A stretch of 64,000 nt of DNA from Leptospira barantonii (GCF_002811925.1 NZ_NPDS01000001.1:711001-775000); one strand, 5' to 3'. Numbered from the stretch's first letter, positions 26,403 through 36,167 are shown. Program-made: numbers and translations. The notes: generated by a model from the sequence alone, not told the origin.

Positions 26403-26904
26403 GCGTAAAAAAGAAATCTCCGCTTGGAGTTTCCTCGAAAGAGGAACGAAACGGAAAATCAGATTTTTTTAATATTTCCAAAAATCCCAACCCGGCTCCT
26501 TTGCTGTCCTCCGGTCTTTCTCCCTTGATCTTTTCCTGATAGAGTTCCTTTACTTCTTCTCCGGTCAGCGATAAAAAGTGATCGAGTTTTGTTTGTAGGG
26601 CGGAAGCGGTTTCCGCGCTCAAAAAATTAGCGGTGGAAAGTTTCAGGATATGACTCTTTTCTTTGACTAAGATCAAACCGATTCCGTATTCTCCGTCCTT
26701 TTCAAGAGAATAGTGACTCACGTTCTGAGCCATCTCGACAAAAACGTTCAGGATCTTATTCTTTCTTTTTTCGTTCGAGATTCTATCTTTCAGAATTTCT
26801 GTCAGACTCCCGAGAATTTCATGAGTCACGGCGCCTTGGTAATAGAGAACTGATTTCAATTTTTTTGAATGATCGTATTGTCTATGAAGTCCGCCGGATT
26901 TCAT
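26377..26904 (-). CDS. Second SiaB-family protein kinase (DUF6272-like)
   Basis: This is a 175-residue paralogue of the SiaB-like protein at 14.5 kb. It has the same blocks: VEMAQNVSHYSLE near residues 57-69, YGIGLILVKEKS near 73 and the glycine loop DSKGAGLGFLEILKKS near 138-153. No SiaC-like gene is beside it, so it may act on the SiaC-like protein encoded at 14.1 kb or on a distant partner. It starts 15 bases after the ketosynthase gene and is probably co-transcribed with it. The 3' end overlaps the PP2C gene by 26 bases. Confidence 0.8.
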   Translation of the reverse strand: MKSGGLHRQYDHSKKLKSVLYYQGAVTHEILGSLTEILKDRISNEKRKNKILNVFVEMAQNVSHYSLEKDGEYGIGLILVKEKSHILKLSTANFLSAETASALQTKLDHFLSLTGEEVKELYQEKIKGERPEDSKGAGLGFLEILKKSDFPFRSSFEETPSGDFFFTLTVFFRLG

Positions 26905-26919
26905 CTATATTCTATTTCC

Positions 26920-28209
26920 TTAAAGTATATCCGGAGCGGTAAGGCTGACGAAGGAAGATTGACTTCCGATCGCAAACGCCATCGAAATCGCGTTTCTCAT
27001 CCGAACCTTTCTTGCGCCTTCGGTGACATGATCGTGATCGCATTCCGGGTCCACGTCCTTGAGATTGATCGTCGGACAGAGAACCTGTTTTTCGAGCATC
27101 AGCGCGGTCGCCGCGACGTTTATGATTCCAGCCGCTCCGAACGTATGACCGAAGATCGGTTTGATCGATCCGAGTGGAGCCCATTTATTTTTCGCGAGTC
27201 CGTTGTATAACACTTTGAGGGCTCGGCTTTCCGCCATATCGTTGTTGATCGTCGCCGTTCCGTGTCCGCAGAAATAATCTATATCTCCGAGTCTGAGTCC
27301 GCTGATTTTTAGAAGTCGGTTTAAACCGGAAGCCGCTTTTTTACCGGTAAGATCCATTCTCATCGCGTGATCCGCTTCGTTGTAACTGAATGTTCCCAAA
27401 ACTTCGGCGTAGATCTTGGCTCCTCTTGCAAGTGCGTGATCCATTCTTTCCATACAAAGAACGGCGGCACCTTCTCCCAAAATAAATCCGTCCCGGTTTC
27501 GATCGTACGGTTTGACCGCCGACTTCGGATTATTTTTTTCCGCGGACATGACGGAACTCGCCGGATCGGAATACATCATCATCAACGGTTTGATCAAAGG
27601 AAATTCGTGACCGCCCGCGTACATCACTTCCGCTCTTCCCTTTCGAATCGCTTGATAACAAAGACTGATTGCGTGATGCCCACCGACGCAGGCCGCCGTG
27701 ATCGTAGTTACGAAACCTTGAATGTTCGCATAGATCGCGGTAAGATTGGTAGGATTGGATGCCATCGAAGTGAGAACCGAATAACGATCGAATACGCTCG
27801 AATTCTTTTCTTCATGATAAAGTTTCCATGCGTGTTCCCACCAAGCGAGAGAAGCTCTGGAAGACGAGTCGATGAATCCGACCTTCGAAGGATCGATGGA
27901 ATCCTTTTCAAGTTTTGCGTCTCTTCTTGCTTCTTCCATCGCGGCCATAATCGCGAAGGTTTCTCGGTTATAATTTTTTGCGTGTTTTTCGTTTAGATCG
28001 GGTAAGAATTTTTTCCAGTCGAAGTCGTTCATTTCGGCCGCGACCTTTACGGGCATATCGTCGGTCGAAAAACGGGTGATCGTGTCTATTTGAGAATTTC
28101 CTTCGGAAAGATTTTTCCAAAACGTATCCACCGAATATGTATTGGGGAGAATCACTCCGATTCCGGTGATCGCTACTCTCGAGTTCTTACTTGCTTTTGA
28201 TTTGTCCAT
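26920..28209 (-). CDS. Beta-ketoacyl synthase (FabF/KAS II-like)
   Basis: This is a 429-residue condensing enzyme. The catalytic triad is visible as Cys174 in ITAACVGGHHA, His316 in CGHGTATINND and His355 in IFGHTFGAAG. Motif DGFILGEGAAVLCME near 240-254 is standard. The active-site Cys neighbourhood (CVGGHHA instead of CATGAHA) and the HGTATINND loop differ from housekeeping FabF, so it may serve an accessory chain. AAGAGA precedes the ATG. It forms a likely two-gene unit with the SiaB-like kinase. No acyl carrier protein gene is visible in the window. Confidence 0.85.
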   Translation of the reverse strand: MDKSKASKNSRVAITGIGVILPNTYSVDTFWKNLSEGNSQIDTITRFSTDDMPVKVAAEMNDFDWKKFLPDLNEKHAKNYNRETFAIMAAMEEARRDAKLEKDSIDPSKVGFIDSSSRASLAWWEHAWKLYHEEKNSSVFDRYSVLTSMASNPTNLTAIYANIQGFVTTITAACVGGHHAISLCYQAIRKGRAEVMYAGGHEFPLIKPLMMMYSDPASSVMSAEKNNPKSAVKPYDRNRDGFILGEGAAVLCMERMDHALARGAKIYAEVLGTFSYNEADHAMRMDLTGKKAASGLNRLLKISGLRLGDIDYFCGHGTATINNDMAESRALKVLYNGLAKNKWAPLGSIKPIFGHTFGAAGIINVAATALMLEKQVLCPTINLKDVDPECDHDHVTEGARKVRMRNAISMAFAIGSQSSFVSLTAPDIL

Positions 28210-28829
28210 ATTCTCTTTTTATTTATTTTCTGCGGATCTGAAAGTGCGGATAACGCTGTTTTCTTTTTTTGTTTCTTACCCGGGTGGATCGTTTTCGTTT
28301 GAGAAAATTCGATCTTGTCAAGAATTTATCAACGATTGTTCCGACAAACTTTCTCGGGAAAGAATTTTAAGTACGACATTCGACGGCAAAAATCAAATCA
28401 AAAAAACTATATGTATTTTTTTTGAAGATCCGCTGAGAATCTCAACGAAAAGGCGATCAAATCGCCGTTTGGCGAAATTTGAATGCAAGAATATCGTAAA
28501 ATTCGATTGTAGTTCCGTCATCTTTCCGGTATTTTGCGGGAACTCCTTCGAAAATTCCGGGCGTTTAACGGGAAACAACGAACATAAAGAGATCGGGGAT
28601 TTGGAAAAAGGTCGGAACTACGGCGCGGTATACTATGGGTTTGTTTTTCTCAATCGTGGGGGATTTTCTCAGCTTCGCAGAGAGCCAACGATTACGCTTC
28701 GCTATCTTTTGGCTATTTCGCTCTCTATGGGTCGCGAAATATGTAATAAAAAAAGTTACAAAATGCTTGCCAAAGAATGAAGTCGAGAGAAACTAGATTC
28801 GTTTTCGGTTAGAAACCGGAGGAGAATGT
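28210..28829. other. 620-base intergenic region, repeat-like
   Basis: This is the longest gene-free stretch of the window. A perfect 6-base stem (GGCGAT-CAA-ATCGCC) sits at 28452-28466. The adjoining segment at 28461-28486 has a close copy at 30981. Near 28614 there is GTCGGAACTAC, a string I associate with dispersed Leptospira intergenic repeats. An open frame of about 200 codons starting inside the ketosynthase gene has no protein-like composition. It must hold the promoters of the ketosynthase and cyclase genes. Confidence 0.45.
28452..28486. repeat. Hairpin plus dispersed repeat copy A
   Basis: ATCGCCGTTtGGcGAAA followed by GAATGC is nearly repeated at 30981-31008 in the same orientation, with a two-base length difference and a few substitutions. 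The left part forms a short hairpin. Confidence 0.5.
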
Positions 28830-30302
28830 ATGTGGAACGAAACCCTTTTCGAACAAAAGAAAAAAGCTCTCGAAGGATTCGGCGTCTTATCAAAAAAATC
28901 GATCGCACGTTTTACTGAAAATTTAAAAAGCCAAGACGAATGGCAACTCCATCGGATCAATCCGATTCGCTTCGCAAAGGACAACGGATTTGAAACGGGG
29001 GAAGCTTTGGATCTTTTTCTTCACGCTGGGAAAATCGGCCTTTTGGATTTTTCATACAATATGATTTGTCCCGCATGCGGAGGAGTTGCGTCTTCCCATA
29101 CTTCCTTGGATCAGATCGAAGAAAAAAGTTTTCACTGTTATATCTGCAACATGGACGTTCCGACCACCTTGGACGATCAAGTGGAAGTGAGTTTTTCCGT
29201 GAACCCTTCTCTTAAAAAACCGAATTTGAATCCTCTCAAGGACGCGCTCACGTATTTGAAATATCATATTTCCGGCAACTTTCATAAATCCAAAGAACTG
29301 CTCGATTTTATACATTCTAACTCGAAGGATTTGATCGTGATCGAACCGGGCGCGACCGAAAAAATTCTTCTGGATGCGACGGACGTTCCCGCGTATCAGT
29401 TCAGTTCGGTGGAGAATAATTCCGCGGTCTTTTTGTATTTCGACGCGAAGGAAACTACGGAAGAAAGAATCATAGATTTAAGTTTGCTTCCCACCGGTTT
29501 TACTCCGATCGAATTGCATCTCGCTCCGGGAAAATACGAGGTCAAGGTTTCCAATCGGACGATCGCGAAGTCTGGATTTCTGATCATAAAACCCAATCTA
29601 AAAAGAATATTAGAAATCGTTCATGAACATCCGACTTATATCGAACCGTTTCTTACCGCGAAGATGCTTTTGAACAATCAGACATTCCGCGAATTGTTCC
29701 GGGTTCAACAGTTGAGTAACAAACTGAATCTCAACGTGAAAAGTCTTACGATTCTTTTTACGGATCTAAGAGGTTCGACGGAGATGTATGATAAGGCGGG
29801 CGATATTCTCGCGTATCGATTGGTTCAGGAACATTTCAGACTTCTTGCGGAGACTGTGAAAAAATTCAACGGAGCGATCGTAAAGACGATGGGCGACGCG
29901 ATTATGGCGACGTTTTCCAGTCCTTTGGACGGGTTGTTTGCGTCTCTTGAGATGATGTCGCGCATCGATCGTATGAACGAAGAATTCAAAGAACACGGAC
30001 ACGAGATCGGTTTAAAAGTAGGCTTGAACGAAGGCCCCGCGCTTGCGGTAATCAACGACGAACGTTTGGATTACTTCGGACAAAGTGTGAACATCGCGGC
30101 AAGAGTACAAGCGCTCGCTTCCGCCGGAGAAATCTGGGTAACGGAACCGATTCTTTCCAGCGCGGGAATCAGGGAAGAATTGAGTCTGCGAGGATACTAT
30201 ACCGAAAGACACGAAGCCTCTCTCAAAGGCGTGGGCCAAAAAGCGACCGTTCATAAATTATTCAAGAACGAAGAACAGAGAACTCTCGCGGAAGTCGTTT
30301 AA
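28830..30302 (+). CDS. Class III nucleotide cyclase with DUF5939-type N-terminus
   Basis: This is a 490-residue cytoplasmic protein. Residues about 25-100 resemble the DUF5939 region, with a zinc-ribbon-like pair of CPAC and CYIC motifs at about 77 and 105. A beta-rich middle domain follows (about 160-255). The cyclase domain is at about 305-480, with metal Asp residues in ILFTDLRGS and KTMGDAIM; the Lys before MGD fits ATP. The second purine-contact position is Gln in DYFGQSVNIAARV, not Asp, so the base preference is less certain than in the 12.6 kb cyclase. A strong GGAGGAG precedes the ATG. No partner gene is adjacent. Confidence 0.85.
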   Translation: MWNETLFEQKKKALEGFGVLSKKSIARFTENLKSQDEWQLHRINPIRFAKDNGFETGEALDLFLHAGKIGLLDFSYNMICPACGGVASSHTSLDQIEEKSFHCYICNMDVPTTLDDQVEVSFSVNPSLKKPNLNPLKDALTYLKYHISGNFHKSKELLDFIHSNSKDLIVIEPGATEKILLDATDVPAYQFSSVENNSAVFLYFDAKETTEERIIDLSLLPTGFTPIELHLAPGKYEVKVSNRTIAKSGFLIIKPNLKRILEIVHEHPTYIEPFLTAKMLLNNQTFRELFRVQQLSNKLNLNVKSLTILFTDLRGSTEMYDKAGDILAYRLVQEHFRLLAETVKKFNGAIVKTMGDAIMATFSSPLDGLFASLEMMSRIDRMNEEFKEHGHEIGLKVGLNEGPALAVINDERLDYFGQSVNIAARVQALASAGEIWVTEPILSSAGIREELSLRGYYTERHEASLKGVGQKATVHKLFKNEEQRTLAEVV

Positions 30303-30406
30303 CATCGTCTAAGTCGACTTTCTTGAAAACGGGAGTCGGCTTAGAAAAAATTTATTTTCAAAAAGTAAGGGCGATTCATTCTCTTGTTTTTAAAAAGGAT
30401 AGGGTC

Positions 30407-30841
30407 ATGAATCACACAATCAAGAGTTTGTTCGTTTCTATCGCGGTTCTTCTGTTTGCGATGAATTGCGGAAAATCAGGCGGGAATCTCGCCGCTGAAA
30501 TGCAGGCTTTAGCCGCTAAGTCCAAGGAAATCGCCTGTTCCAAAACCGTAGAATGCGCCGGGGAACAATTTAGTAAAATGCCTGAATCGCAGAGAAAATT
30601 CATTCCTCCGATGCTTCAATCCAAAGAGGCTTGTATGGAATCCATGGAGAAAAGCGCCGCTGAACAACGCGCGAAATCCGGAAAATCCGAAGCCGATGAA
30701 TTCAAGGATACAACTCCCGAAAAAATTCAAGCCGCTAAGGATTGTCTTGCGATCATCGAAAAGACTTCCTGTTCCGAAATGATGTCCCCGAACAACCCGA
30801 TTCAGAAATCGGAAGCCTGCCAATTTTTATCCAGAAAGTAA
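30407..30841 (+). CDS. Small putative lipoprotein, Cys-rich
   Basis: This is a 144-residue protein with a lipoprotein signal: MNHTIKSLFVSIAVLLFAMNC, with Cys at residue 21 or so as lipidation site. The mature part is helical, charged and carries several Cys (CSKTVECAG, EACMES, KDCLA, TSCSEM, EACQF), suggesting disulphides in the periplasm or at the surface. It resembles a paralogous Leptospira small-lipoprotein family, possibly the one modelled as TIGR04454; this is from memory. ATG 30407 follows GGATAGGG; a longer reading from 30323 would hide the signal peptide. Confidence 0.75.
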   Translation: MNHTIKSLFVSIAVLLFAMNCGKSGGNLAAEMQALAAKSKEIACSKTVECAGEQFSKMPESQRKFIPPMLQSKEACMESMEKSAAEQRAKSGKSEADEFKDTTPEKIQAAKDCLAIIEKTSCSEMMSPNNPIQKSEACQFLSRK

Positions 30842-30980
30842 ATTCAGGATTTTGAATGGGATTCCGTCGCCAGTGCGTTTCAACGAGAACGGCGGCCACG
30901 GAATCGATCTGGACTGATCCAAAAAAATACCGGTCGAAAGCTGTCATATTTCTAAATTGACAAACACGTATTTTCGAAAA

Positions 30981-31008
30981 ATCGCCGTTAGGTGAAACTA
31001 TCGAATGC
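30981..31008. repeat. Dispersed repeat copy B
   Basis: ATCGCCGTTaGGtGAAA followed by GAATGC matches the segment at 28461-28486 in the same orientation. It lies in the 293-base gap between two lipoprotein genes. The two copies bracket the cyclase and the small lipoprotein. Confidence 0.5.
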
Positions 31009-31134
31009 GACCTTTCTTATAAACTGGGAATCCGCTTCGCACCGGTCTGCCGATTTCTCCTCGACTCTCGGTAAATTCGTTTTTTATAATGTGTACATTG
31101 GCATATTTTAATATAGGAATTTTCCAAAAACACT

Positions 31135-32043
31135 ATGAAACCTTTTTCTTTCTCTCAAACGTTGATTTCGATTCGGTTCTTGTTCTTAACGATTCTCCTT
31201 TTCGTGAATTGTGGGGGCGGTTCCGGCGCTGTTGATTTTTCGAGCGCGTTGATTTTTCTTTTGGGAGGAGGGGATAAGTCCGTTCCTATCGGAGGTTCTC
31301 ATTCTCCCGTGGAAACGAGCAACGGCCCGGTTCTGAACAATCTCAATGTCACCACGGAATACCGCATCATCTCCGGCGATCCGTATCAAATCGTGTCCGT
31401 AAAATTCTCCTTAAAAAATCCGGTTTCGTTTCCCGTAACATATAAGGCTTATCTGGGAAGACCTTCGATTCTCCAGCTCAAACCGGACGGGGTCAGTGTT
31501 ACGACTTATATCACCGAAAAACTCAGCACGGAACCGGGAAGTCCGGATACTTTCGTTTTTCTTTCTCCCGAAGTCAGCCAATCCTATAAGATCATCGTGA
31601 TCGCTCAAAGTGCGTTCGGAAATTCCGCTAAAGAAATTATTTCCACGGCTCCGACTCCGCCTGCGGGTCCTTGTGCGGGAGCGGTTTCCGCTCCCGTTAC
31701 GATCGGAGATTGTTCGAGTCATTGTATTCAGGTGACGCTTAACGGAACGAATATGGAATTCGTTTCACGTTATGTGAATACCGAACCGGCTTACTACGTG
31801 TATCTCGATATGAATAATGGTACCGCGACGGGAGGAATCGGGCCGGTTCCGTTTCAATACATAGAACTGTACGATGACGCGGGAAATGCCGTCGTTGCAC
31901 CGGGTACGTATGAAACTCCGAAGGTGGGGTTCGATACGGGCGCTTACAACGAGGCTTGTATCGCGATCAGTTCATACGCAGTCGCGGATCGAGCGTCCGG
32001 ATTTTCGGATAGTTATACGGTGAAAAAAGTGATCGTTCCTTGA
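31135..32043 (+). CDS. Putative lipoprotein of unknown function
   Basis: The protein has 302 residues. The N-terminal hydrophobic stretch ends in LLFVNCGGG, a spirochaete-type lipobox with Cys at about residue 27. A Gly/Ser-rich spacer follows, then two beta-rich regions: about 65-165, Ig/fibronectin-like (EYRIISGDPYQIVSVKFSL), and about 180-300 with Cys pairs (GPCAG, GDCSSHCIQV). No catalytic motif was seen. It is likely surface-exposed or periplasmic. It converges on the histidine kinase gene with a 15-base gap. Confidence 0.7.
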   Translation: MKPFSFSQTLISIRFLFLTILLFVNCGGGSGAVDFSSALIFLLGGGDKSVPIGGSHSPVETSNGPVLNNLNVTTEYRIISGDPYQIVSVKFSLKNPVSFPVTYKAYLGRPSILQLKPDGVSVTTYITEKLSTEPGSPDTFVFLSPEVSQSYKIIVIAQSAFGNSAKEIISTAPTPPAGPCAGAVSAPVTIGDCSSHCIQVTLNGTNMEFVSRYVNTEPAYYVYLDMNNGTATGGIGPVPFQYIELYDDAGNAVVAPGTYETPKVGFDTGAYNEACIAISSYAVADRASGFSDSYTVKKVIVP

Positions 32044-32058
32044 GGCGCCGAAGGAACG

Positions 32059-33783
32059 TTATGCGGTCTTGAGCCACACGCTGAAAGTCGTGCGGCCGGG
32101 AGCGCAGCGGAATTCTATTTTTCCTTCGAAATTTTCCACGATCTTTTTGCAGATATCGAGTCCGAGTCCCATTCCTTCCCCGTGTTTTTTGGTCGTAAAA
32201 AACGGATCGAAAATTCTGTTTCGAATCTCTTCCGGGATTCCGTTTCCGGAATCGCTCCAAGAAACGACGATCCAAGAATCCACTTCTTCGGTTTCGATTT
32301 CGATTTTCCCTTTATAATTCATGGATTGAAGAGCGTTGTTTAGAAGATTGATCCAAACCTGATTCAGTTTATCCGCCTCGCCTAAACATTGTTTATCGGT
32401 TTTGTAATTTTTTACGACTTCCACGTCGTATCTTAGTTTCCCGTGATACAGAATCAGAATGTTTTCGATTTCCTTTCGAACGTCGATCGCGCGAATTTTT
32501 ACTTTTCCGTCCTCTACTTCGGCGGCGGGGCGGAGATAATTCTTAAGCGCTTCCGTAACTCGTGTGGCCTTGTCGGTTGCGATTGATATGATTTGTCCCA
32601 CACGAACGACCGTGACGAAGGATGTGATCGCTTCGAGAATCTCCCGATTTTTTTCGGAACGCAAAAGAGGAATCAAAGAATCGCCTAAGTTGTGTAAGCC
32701 GAGATCGGTCGCCGTGCTCGAGATTTCTTCCGGGTTCGGTATGTTTTCGTTTTTCAGTTTACGTTCGAGTTCTTTGCGGATCGTTCGATTGGAAAGAATG
32801 GTGGACTCCGAAATATGTTTCAGACTTTCGTCCAAAAGTTTCGTAAAACGTTCGACGTCTTCTTGGCTTAGGTCGGTCAGAAAACTCGGAATGTTTTTGA
32901 GTTCTTGATTTACCACGTCAGAAAGGGATCTGCTCGAAGAAGAAATCGCGCCGAGAGGAGTGTTTAATTCGTGAGTGATTCCTGCGGCCAGTCGTCCTAT
33001 GGCGGCTAATTTTTCCAGACTTGCGTTGAGTTCGAGTATTACTTTTTCGTTTTCCTTGTTTCTCGTATGATTTACGATAAAGACCGTTCCGAGTCCGATC
33101 AACATAACGATCGTCGAAAATAGAATCAAGTCGGCTCCGCTTTCCGTTTTTTTGACCGGCATACTGACTTCTAAAATTCCTCGCACGTCGCCGACCTTCC
33201 AATCCTTCTTGGGAGATTCCGGATGAGAATTATGACAGGCGACGCAGGAAGCCTGCATTCGATCGGGTAGCGCATAACGTATGTACGGTGAAGAATCGAT
33301 GTCTCGAAACACGTAGTAGGGAAGATTCGGATTCTCCTGAAGTTTAGCGAGAGCTTCCTTTTGAAAGTCGTCCAATCCTTCCTTTTTCTTTCGATTCGGA
33401 AACGGATAGTTGCTGTATAACTCGACTCGAATTCCCTCGAAACGATTTGATAGATGTTCTCCGAATTCTTTTACGATGGTCGCGGGCAGAGGAATACTTT
33501 TGGGAACGGATTTGTATTTGTATGTGACTTCGGTTCCTTCATGCAAGGCCTTGTCCACGAGATTGTCCGAGTAATAAACGCGAAGAGCGAGCATTTGTTC
33601 GGTGACGGTCTTTACGTTTCGAATCGCCGCGTTTTCAGTGTTCTTTTTTTGATAATAAAATAGGAATGCTCCGAGCAACAGTACGAGCAATATACAACCC
33701 GAAAGAAAAGTAAGGAAGATGCGTGTTTCGATCTTCGAAAAATTCGAAAGAAACGCGAATTGAAACGGTTTTTTAGAATTCAT
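32059..33783 (-). CDS. Membrane sensor histidine kinase with DUF3365 heme-type sensor
   Basis: The protein has 574 residues. A first membrane helix at about 24-45 and a second at about 215-235 enclose a periplasmic domain of the DUF3365/Tll0287-like family. This domain carries CVACH near residue 180, a c-type heme attachment motif followed by PES. The cytoplasmic part has a HisKA-like helix with phospho-acceptor His in AGITHELNTPLGAIS (near 270), and HATPase boxes NNALQSM, DSGNGIP and GMGLGLDICKKI. It may sense redox state or a small ligand through heme. GGCGGGA precedes the ATG. No response regulator gene is adjacent, so it is an orphan kinase. Confidence 0.85.
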   Translation of the reverse strand: MNSKKPFQFAFLSNFSKIETRIFLTFLSGCILLVLLLGAFLFYYQKKNTENAAIRNVKTVTEQMLALRVYYSDNLVDKALHEGTEVTYKYKSVPKSIPLPATIVKEFGEHLSNRFEGIRVELYSNYPFPNRKKKEGLDDFQKEALAKLQENPNLPYYVFRDIDSSPYIRYALPDRMQASCVACHNSHPESPKKDWKVGDVRGILEVSMPVKKTESGADLILFSTIVMLIGLGTVFIVNHTRNKENEKVILELNASLEKLAAIGRLAAGITHELNTPLGAISSSSRSLSDVVNQELKNIPSFLTDLSQEDVERFTKLLDESLKHISESTILSNRTIRKELERKLKNENIPNPEEISSTATDLGLHNLGDSLIPLLRSEKNREILEAITSFVTVVRVGQIISIATDKATRVTEALKNYLRPAAEVEDGKVKIRAIDVRKEIENILILYHGKLRYDVEVVKNYKTDKQCLGEADKLNQVWINLLNNALQSMNYKGKIEIETEEVDSWIVVSWSDSGNGIPEEIRNRIFDPFFTTKKHGEGMGLGLDICKKIVENFEGKIEFRCAPGRTTFSVWLKTA

Positions 33784-33893
33784 GGTCCCGCCTAATTCTT
33801 CTTTTACGAACTTTCGATTATACCATAAAAATCCGATTCAGGATCGAAGTTTGAGGTACGGTTTCAATAGACGGAGGAAATAAATCGATTCCT

Positions 33894-34907
33894 CTATGAT
33901 TCTTCGCTTTCTTCTTCGATGACCTCGGATTCTTTTAAGGAAAATTCAGCCTTACCCAATCCGCGTTTTTTTCGATCTACGATCCAATAGAGATATAGGA
34001 TTACCGCAAATACACTCTGAAGAATAAACTGAGCGAGGTGAACCGTGGTCGCATAGAACAAACCTTCGGAAGCTTTTCTTCCCATCAATACGAAAGACGA
34101 AGTGACGGATGCGTGAAACACTCCCGCACCGGAAGGAGCGGAAGGAACCATCACACCGACCGCTCCGGCAAACATGATGAGTACGATTCCCGCGTAACTC
34201 ATTTCGATTCCGACAAGTTTGAGAAGAATGCCGTAACTCAACGCGTAGCCGATCAACCAAGTAAACGCGGTCAATACGGCGGGAAGAATGAATCTTTTTA
34301 AAACCAAAAAATTTCCGAGATCGCGTATATAATGCGCGAGTTTATGAAGGAACCATTCTTTTTTGCCGATGAACCCGGCGATCCAAGCAAGAACGTTGAT
34401 GATCGTTTCGTTTAGGAATCTCACGGCGATCAAACCCGAAAAAATTCCCGCGATGACGAGCGAGGATATGATAAAGAAAGAATCGCTACTTTCGTCCTTG
34501 ATTCCCAAAAACATAAGAGCGCAGATTCCTGCGGAGAATATAAACGAAAAGTCCAAGACCTTTTCGATAAAGAGCGCGGTGACGAGCGTAGGATATTGAA
34601 GATCGGATTCCTTTTTACAAAAATACAAACGGAAGATGTCTCCCCCTCTCGCTGGAAGAAACATGTTCGCGCCTACTCCGATAAACGAGGAAAGGAGCGC
34701 ATAACGGAATTCGATTTTTTTCCCCATCAAAAGATGCCATCTCCAGGAAAAAAGGATCAACCCCCAAGCGGACGATACGCAGAAAGGAATCAAATAAATC
34801 GGTTCCCAGCGTTCCTGGATTCTTGCGAACTCGCTCAGATCCAGTTTTGAAAATAAGAATCCGAGCGCGGCTAAGCTGACTACGGTTCCGAATAGAATTC
34901 GTTTCAA
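33894..34907 (-). CDS. Flippase-like membrane protein (LPG synthase TM/UPF0104 type)
   Basis: This is a 337-residue integral membrane protein with about 7-8 helices. It matches the flippase-like/lysylphosphatidylglycerol-synthase TM superfamily: [10 protein letters not shown] near residue 82 and [16 protein letters not shown] near 250-265 are characteristic. The family includes lipid-linked sugar or aminoacyl-lipid translocators; there is no synthase domain here. The start is TTG at 34907, preceded by CGAGGA. The C-terminal tail is acidic ([10 protein letters not shown]). It is the last gene of a five-gene operon, 16 bases after the HIT gene. Confidence 0.8.
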   Translation of the reverse strand: MKRILFGTVVSLAALGFLFSKLDLSEFARIQERWEPIYLIPFCVSSAWGLILFSWRWHLLMGKKIEFRYALLSSFIGVGANMFLPARGGDIFRLYFCKKESDLQYPTLVTALFIEKVLDFSFIFSAGICALMFLGIKDESSDSFFIISSLVIAGIFSGLIAVRFLNETIINVLAWIAGFIGKKEWFLHKLAHYIRDLGNFLVLKRFILPAVLTAFTWLIGYALSYGILLKLVGIEMSYAGIVLIMFAGAVGVMVPSAPSGAGVFHASVTSSFVLMGRKASEGLFYATTVHLAQFILQSVFAVILYLYWIVDRKKRGLGKAEFSLKESEVIEEESEES

Positions 34908-34923
34908 TGTGATGTTCCTCGTA

Positions 34924-35274
34924 TCAACCCGGAGGCCAAAGAAGTCGGCGTTCCGCTAAAAGATGAAAGTGAATGTGAAATACGGTTTGTCCGCCATTCT
35001 TCCCCGTGTTATTCACGACCCGATAACCGTTTTCCGCGATTCCCAAATCCTTAGCGGTATCGCGGATCTTTAACAAAACGTTTGCGAGTAGGGAAGAATC
35101 TCCGTCCTCGATCTGAGCGAGGGACGTTACGTGTTTTTTCGGTATGAATACGATATGGACCGGGGCCTGCGGAGAAATATCATGAAATGCTAATATTTCT
35201 TCGTCTTCAAACGCGATCTTGGAGGGAATTTCCTTTCGGATGATCTTACAGAAAATGCAGTTCGGATCGTTCAT
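34924..35274 (-). CDS. HIT family protein (HinT-like purine nucleoside phosphoramidase)
   Basis: This is a 116-residue cytosolic protein. The N-terminal CIFCKII zinc or structural motif is present. The active-site triad HIHFHLL near residues 103-109 matches HxHxH. Substrates in relatives are adenosine phosphoramidates and aminoacyl-adenylates. ATG 35274 overlaps the stop of the ROK gene by four bases (ATGA); a start six codons upstream is less likely. Confidence 0.9.
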   Translation of the reverse strand: MNDPNCIFCKIIRKEIPSKIAFEDEEILAFHDISPQAPVHIVFIPKKHVTSLAQIEDGDSSLLANVLLKIRDTAKDLGIAENGYRVVNNTGKNGGQTVFHIHFHLLAERRLLWPPG

Positions 35275-36167
35275 TCGTGATTCTCCATACAAAGAGCGGC
35301 GGCTCCTAAGGCTCCGGATACGTTTCCTCCGGGCAGAATTTGAGTATAAGTTCTGAAAACGGGAAAGATCAATTCTTCGATTCTTTTTTGAAGTGTGTTT
35401 CCGAAAAGATCCCAGGATTGTACGATTCCGCCGGTGAACACGATCTTGTCCGGGTTGATCGTATGGATCAGTCCTCTACAAAGTTGTGCGAGCGCTTCGA
35501 TTCCTTCGTTTAACAAGGATAAGGCGGAAGATTCTCCCTTACGGCTTCTTTCGAAAAATTCTTCCGCGGAACTTAAATGATTTCCGGTTTGTTCTTTGTA
35601 TCGATTTAAAAATCCGCTCGCGCTGAAGTATGCTTCCACACATCCCTTTTGTCCGCATCCGCAGAGGGAACCGTTCGGAAGATACGTTATGTGACCCGCT
35701 TCCATTCCGCTTCCCTTATATCCGTTGAACAGTTTTCCCTGATATACCCAACCGCCTCCAAGTCCAGTTCCCAAAGTGAGAATGATCAAACTCGACGAAC
35801 CCTTCCCGATTCCGAATCTGTATTCTCCGAGAGCGGCCAAATTCGCGTCGTTGTTGTAGTAAACCGGTATTGAGAAATTCTTTTTTAAATGAGCGACTAA
35901 CGCGACGTTTTTTAATAACGGGAGATTGGCGGATTGGATGAGAATTCCGTTTTCCGAATCGATCGGTCCCGGGCTTCCGATTCCGATCGCCGTGAGGGAA
36001 GGGGTTTTCATTTCGGAAACGATATCGTATAACGAATTCAGAAATTGTTTTTCGTCGGTTTCCGATCCGGTGGGTCTATGAGTTTTTCCTAATATGTTTC
36101 CTTGAGAATCGACCAGATTGGCCTTGATGCTCCCGGCTCCGATATCGATTCCGAGATAGGATTTCAT
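35271..36167 (-). CDS. ROK family sugar kinase (glucokinase-like)
   Basis: This is a 298-residue protein. The ATP phosphate-binding block [19 protein letters not shown] sequence is at the N-terminus ([11 protein letters not shown], residues 5-14). The catalytic Asp is in [11 protein letters not shown] near 108, and a second phosphate loop is [10 protein letters not shown] near 135-144. The ROK zinc motif [12 protein letters not shown] lies near 175-186, with a His in EAGHITY near 164. There is no DNA-binding domain, so it is an enzyme and not a repressor. The probable substrate is glucose or N-acetylated hexosamine. It overlaps both neighbours by four bases. Confidence 0.87.
   Translation of the reverse strand: MKSYLGIDIGAGSIKANLVDSQGNILGKTHRPTGSETDEKQFLNSLYDIVSEMKTPSLTAIGIGSPGPIDSENGILIQSANLPLLKNVALVAHLKKNFSIPVYYNNDANLAALGEYRFGIGKGSSSLIILTLGTGLGGGWVYQGKLFNGYKGSGMEAGHITYLPNGSLCGCGQKGCVEAYFSASGFLNRYKEQTGNHLSSAEEFFERSRKGESSALSLLNEGIEALAQLCRGLIHTINPDKIVFTGGIVQSWDLFGNTLQKRIEELIFPVFRTYTQILPGGNVSGALGAAALCMENHE

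Noticed and set aside
28142..28780. Plus-strand open frame of 212 codons before the cyclase
   Set aside because: It begins inside the ketosynthase gene on the other strand, and its sequence changes from antisense-like to repeat-like DNA; there is no protein-like pattern.
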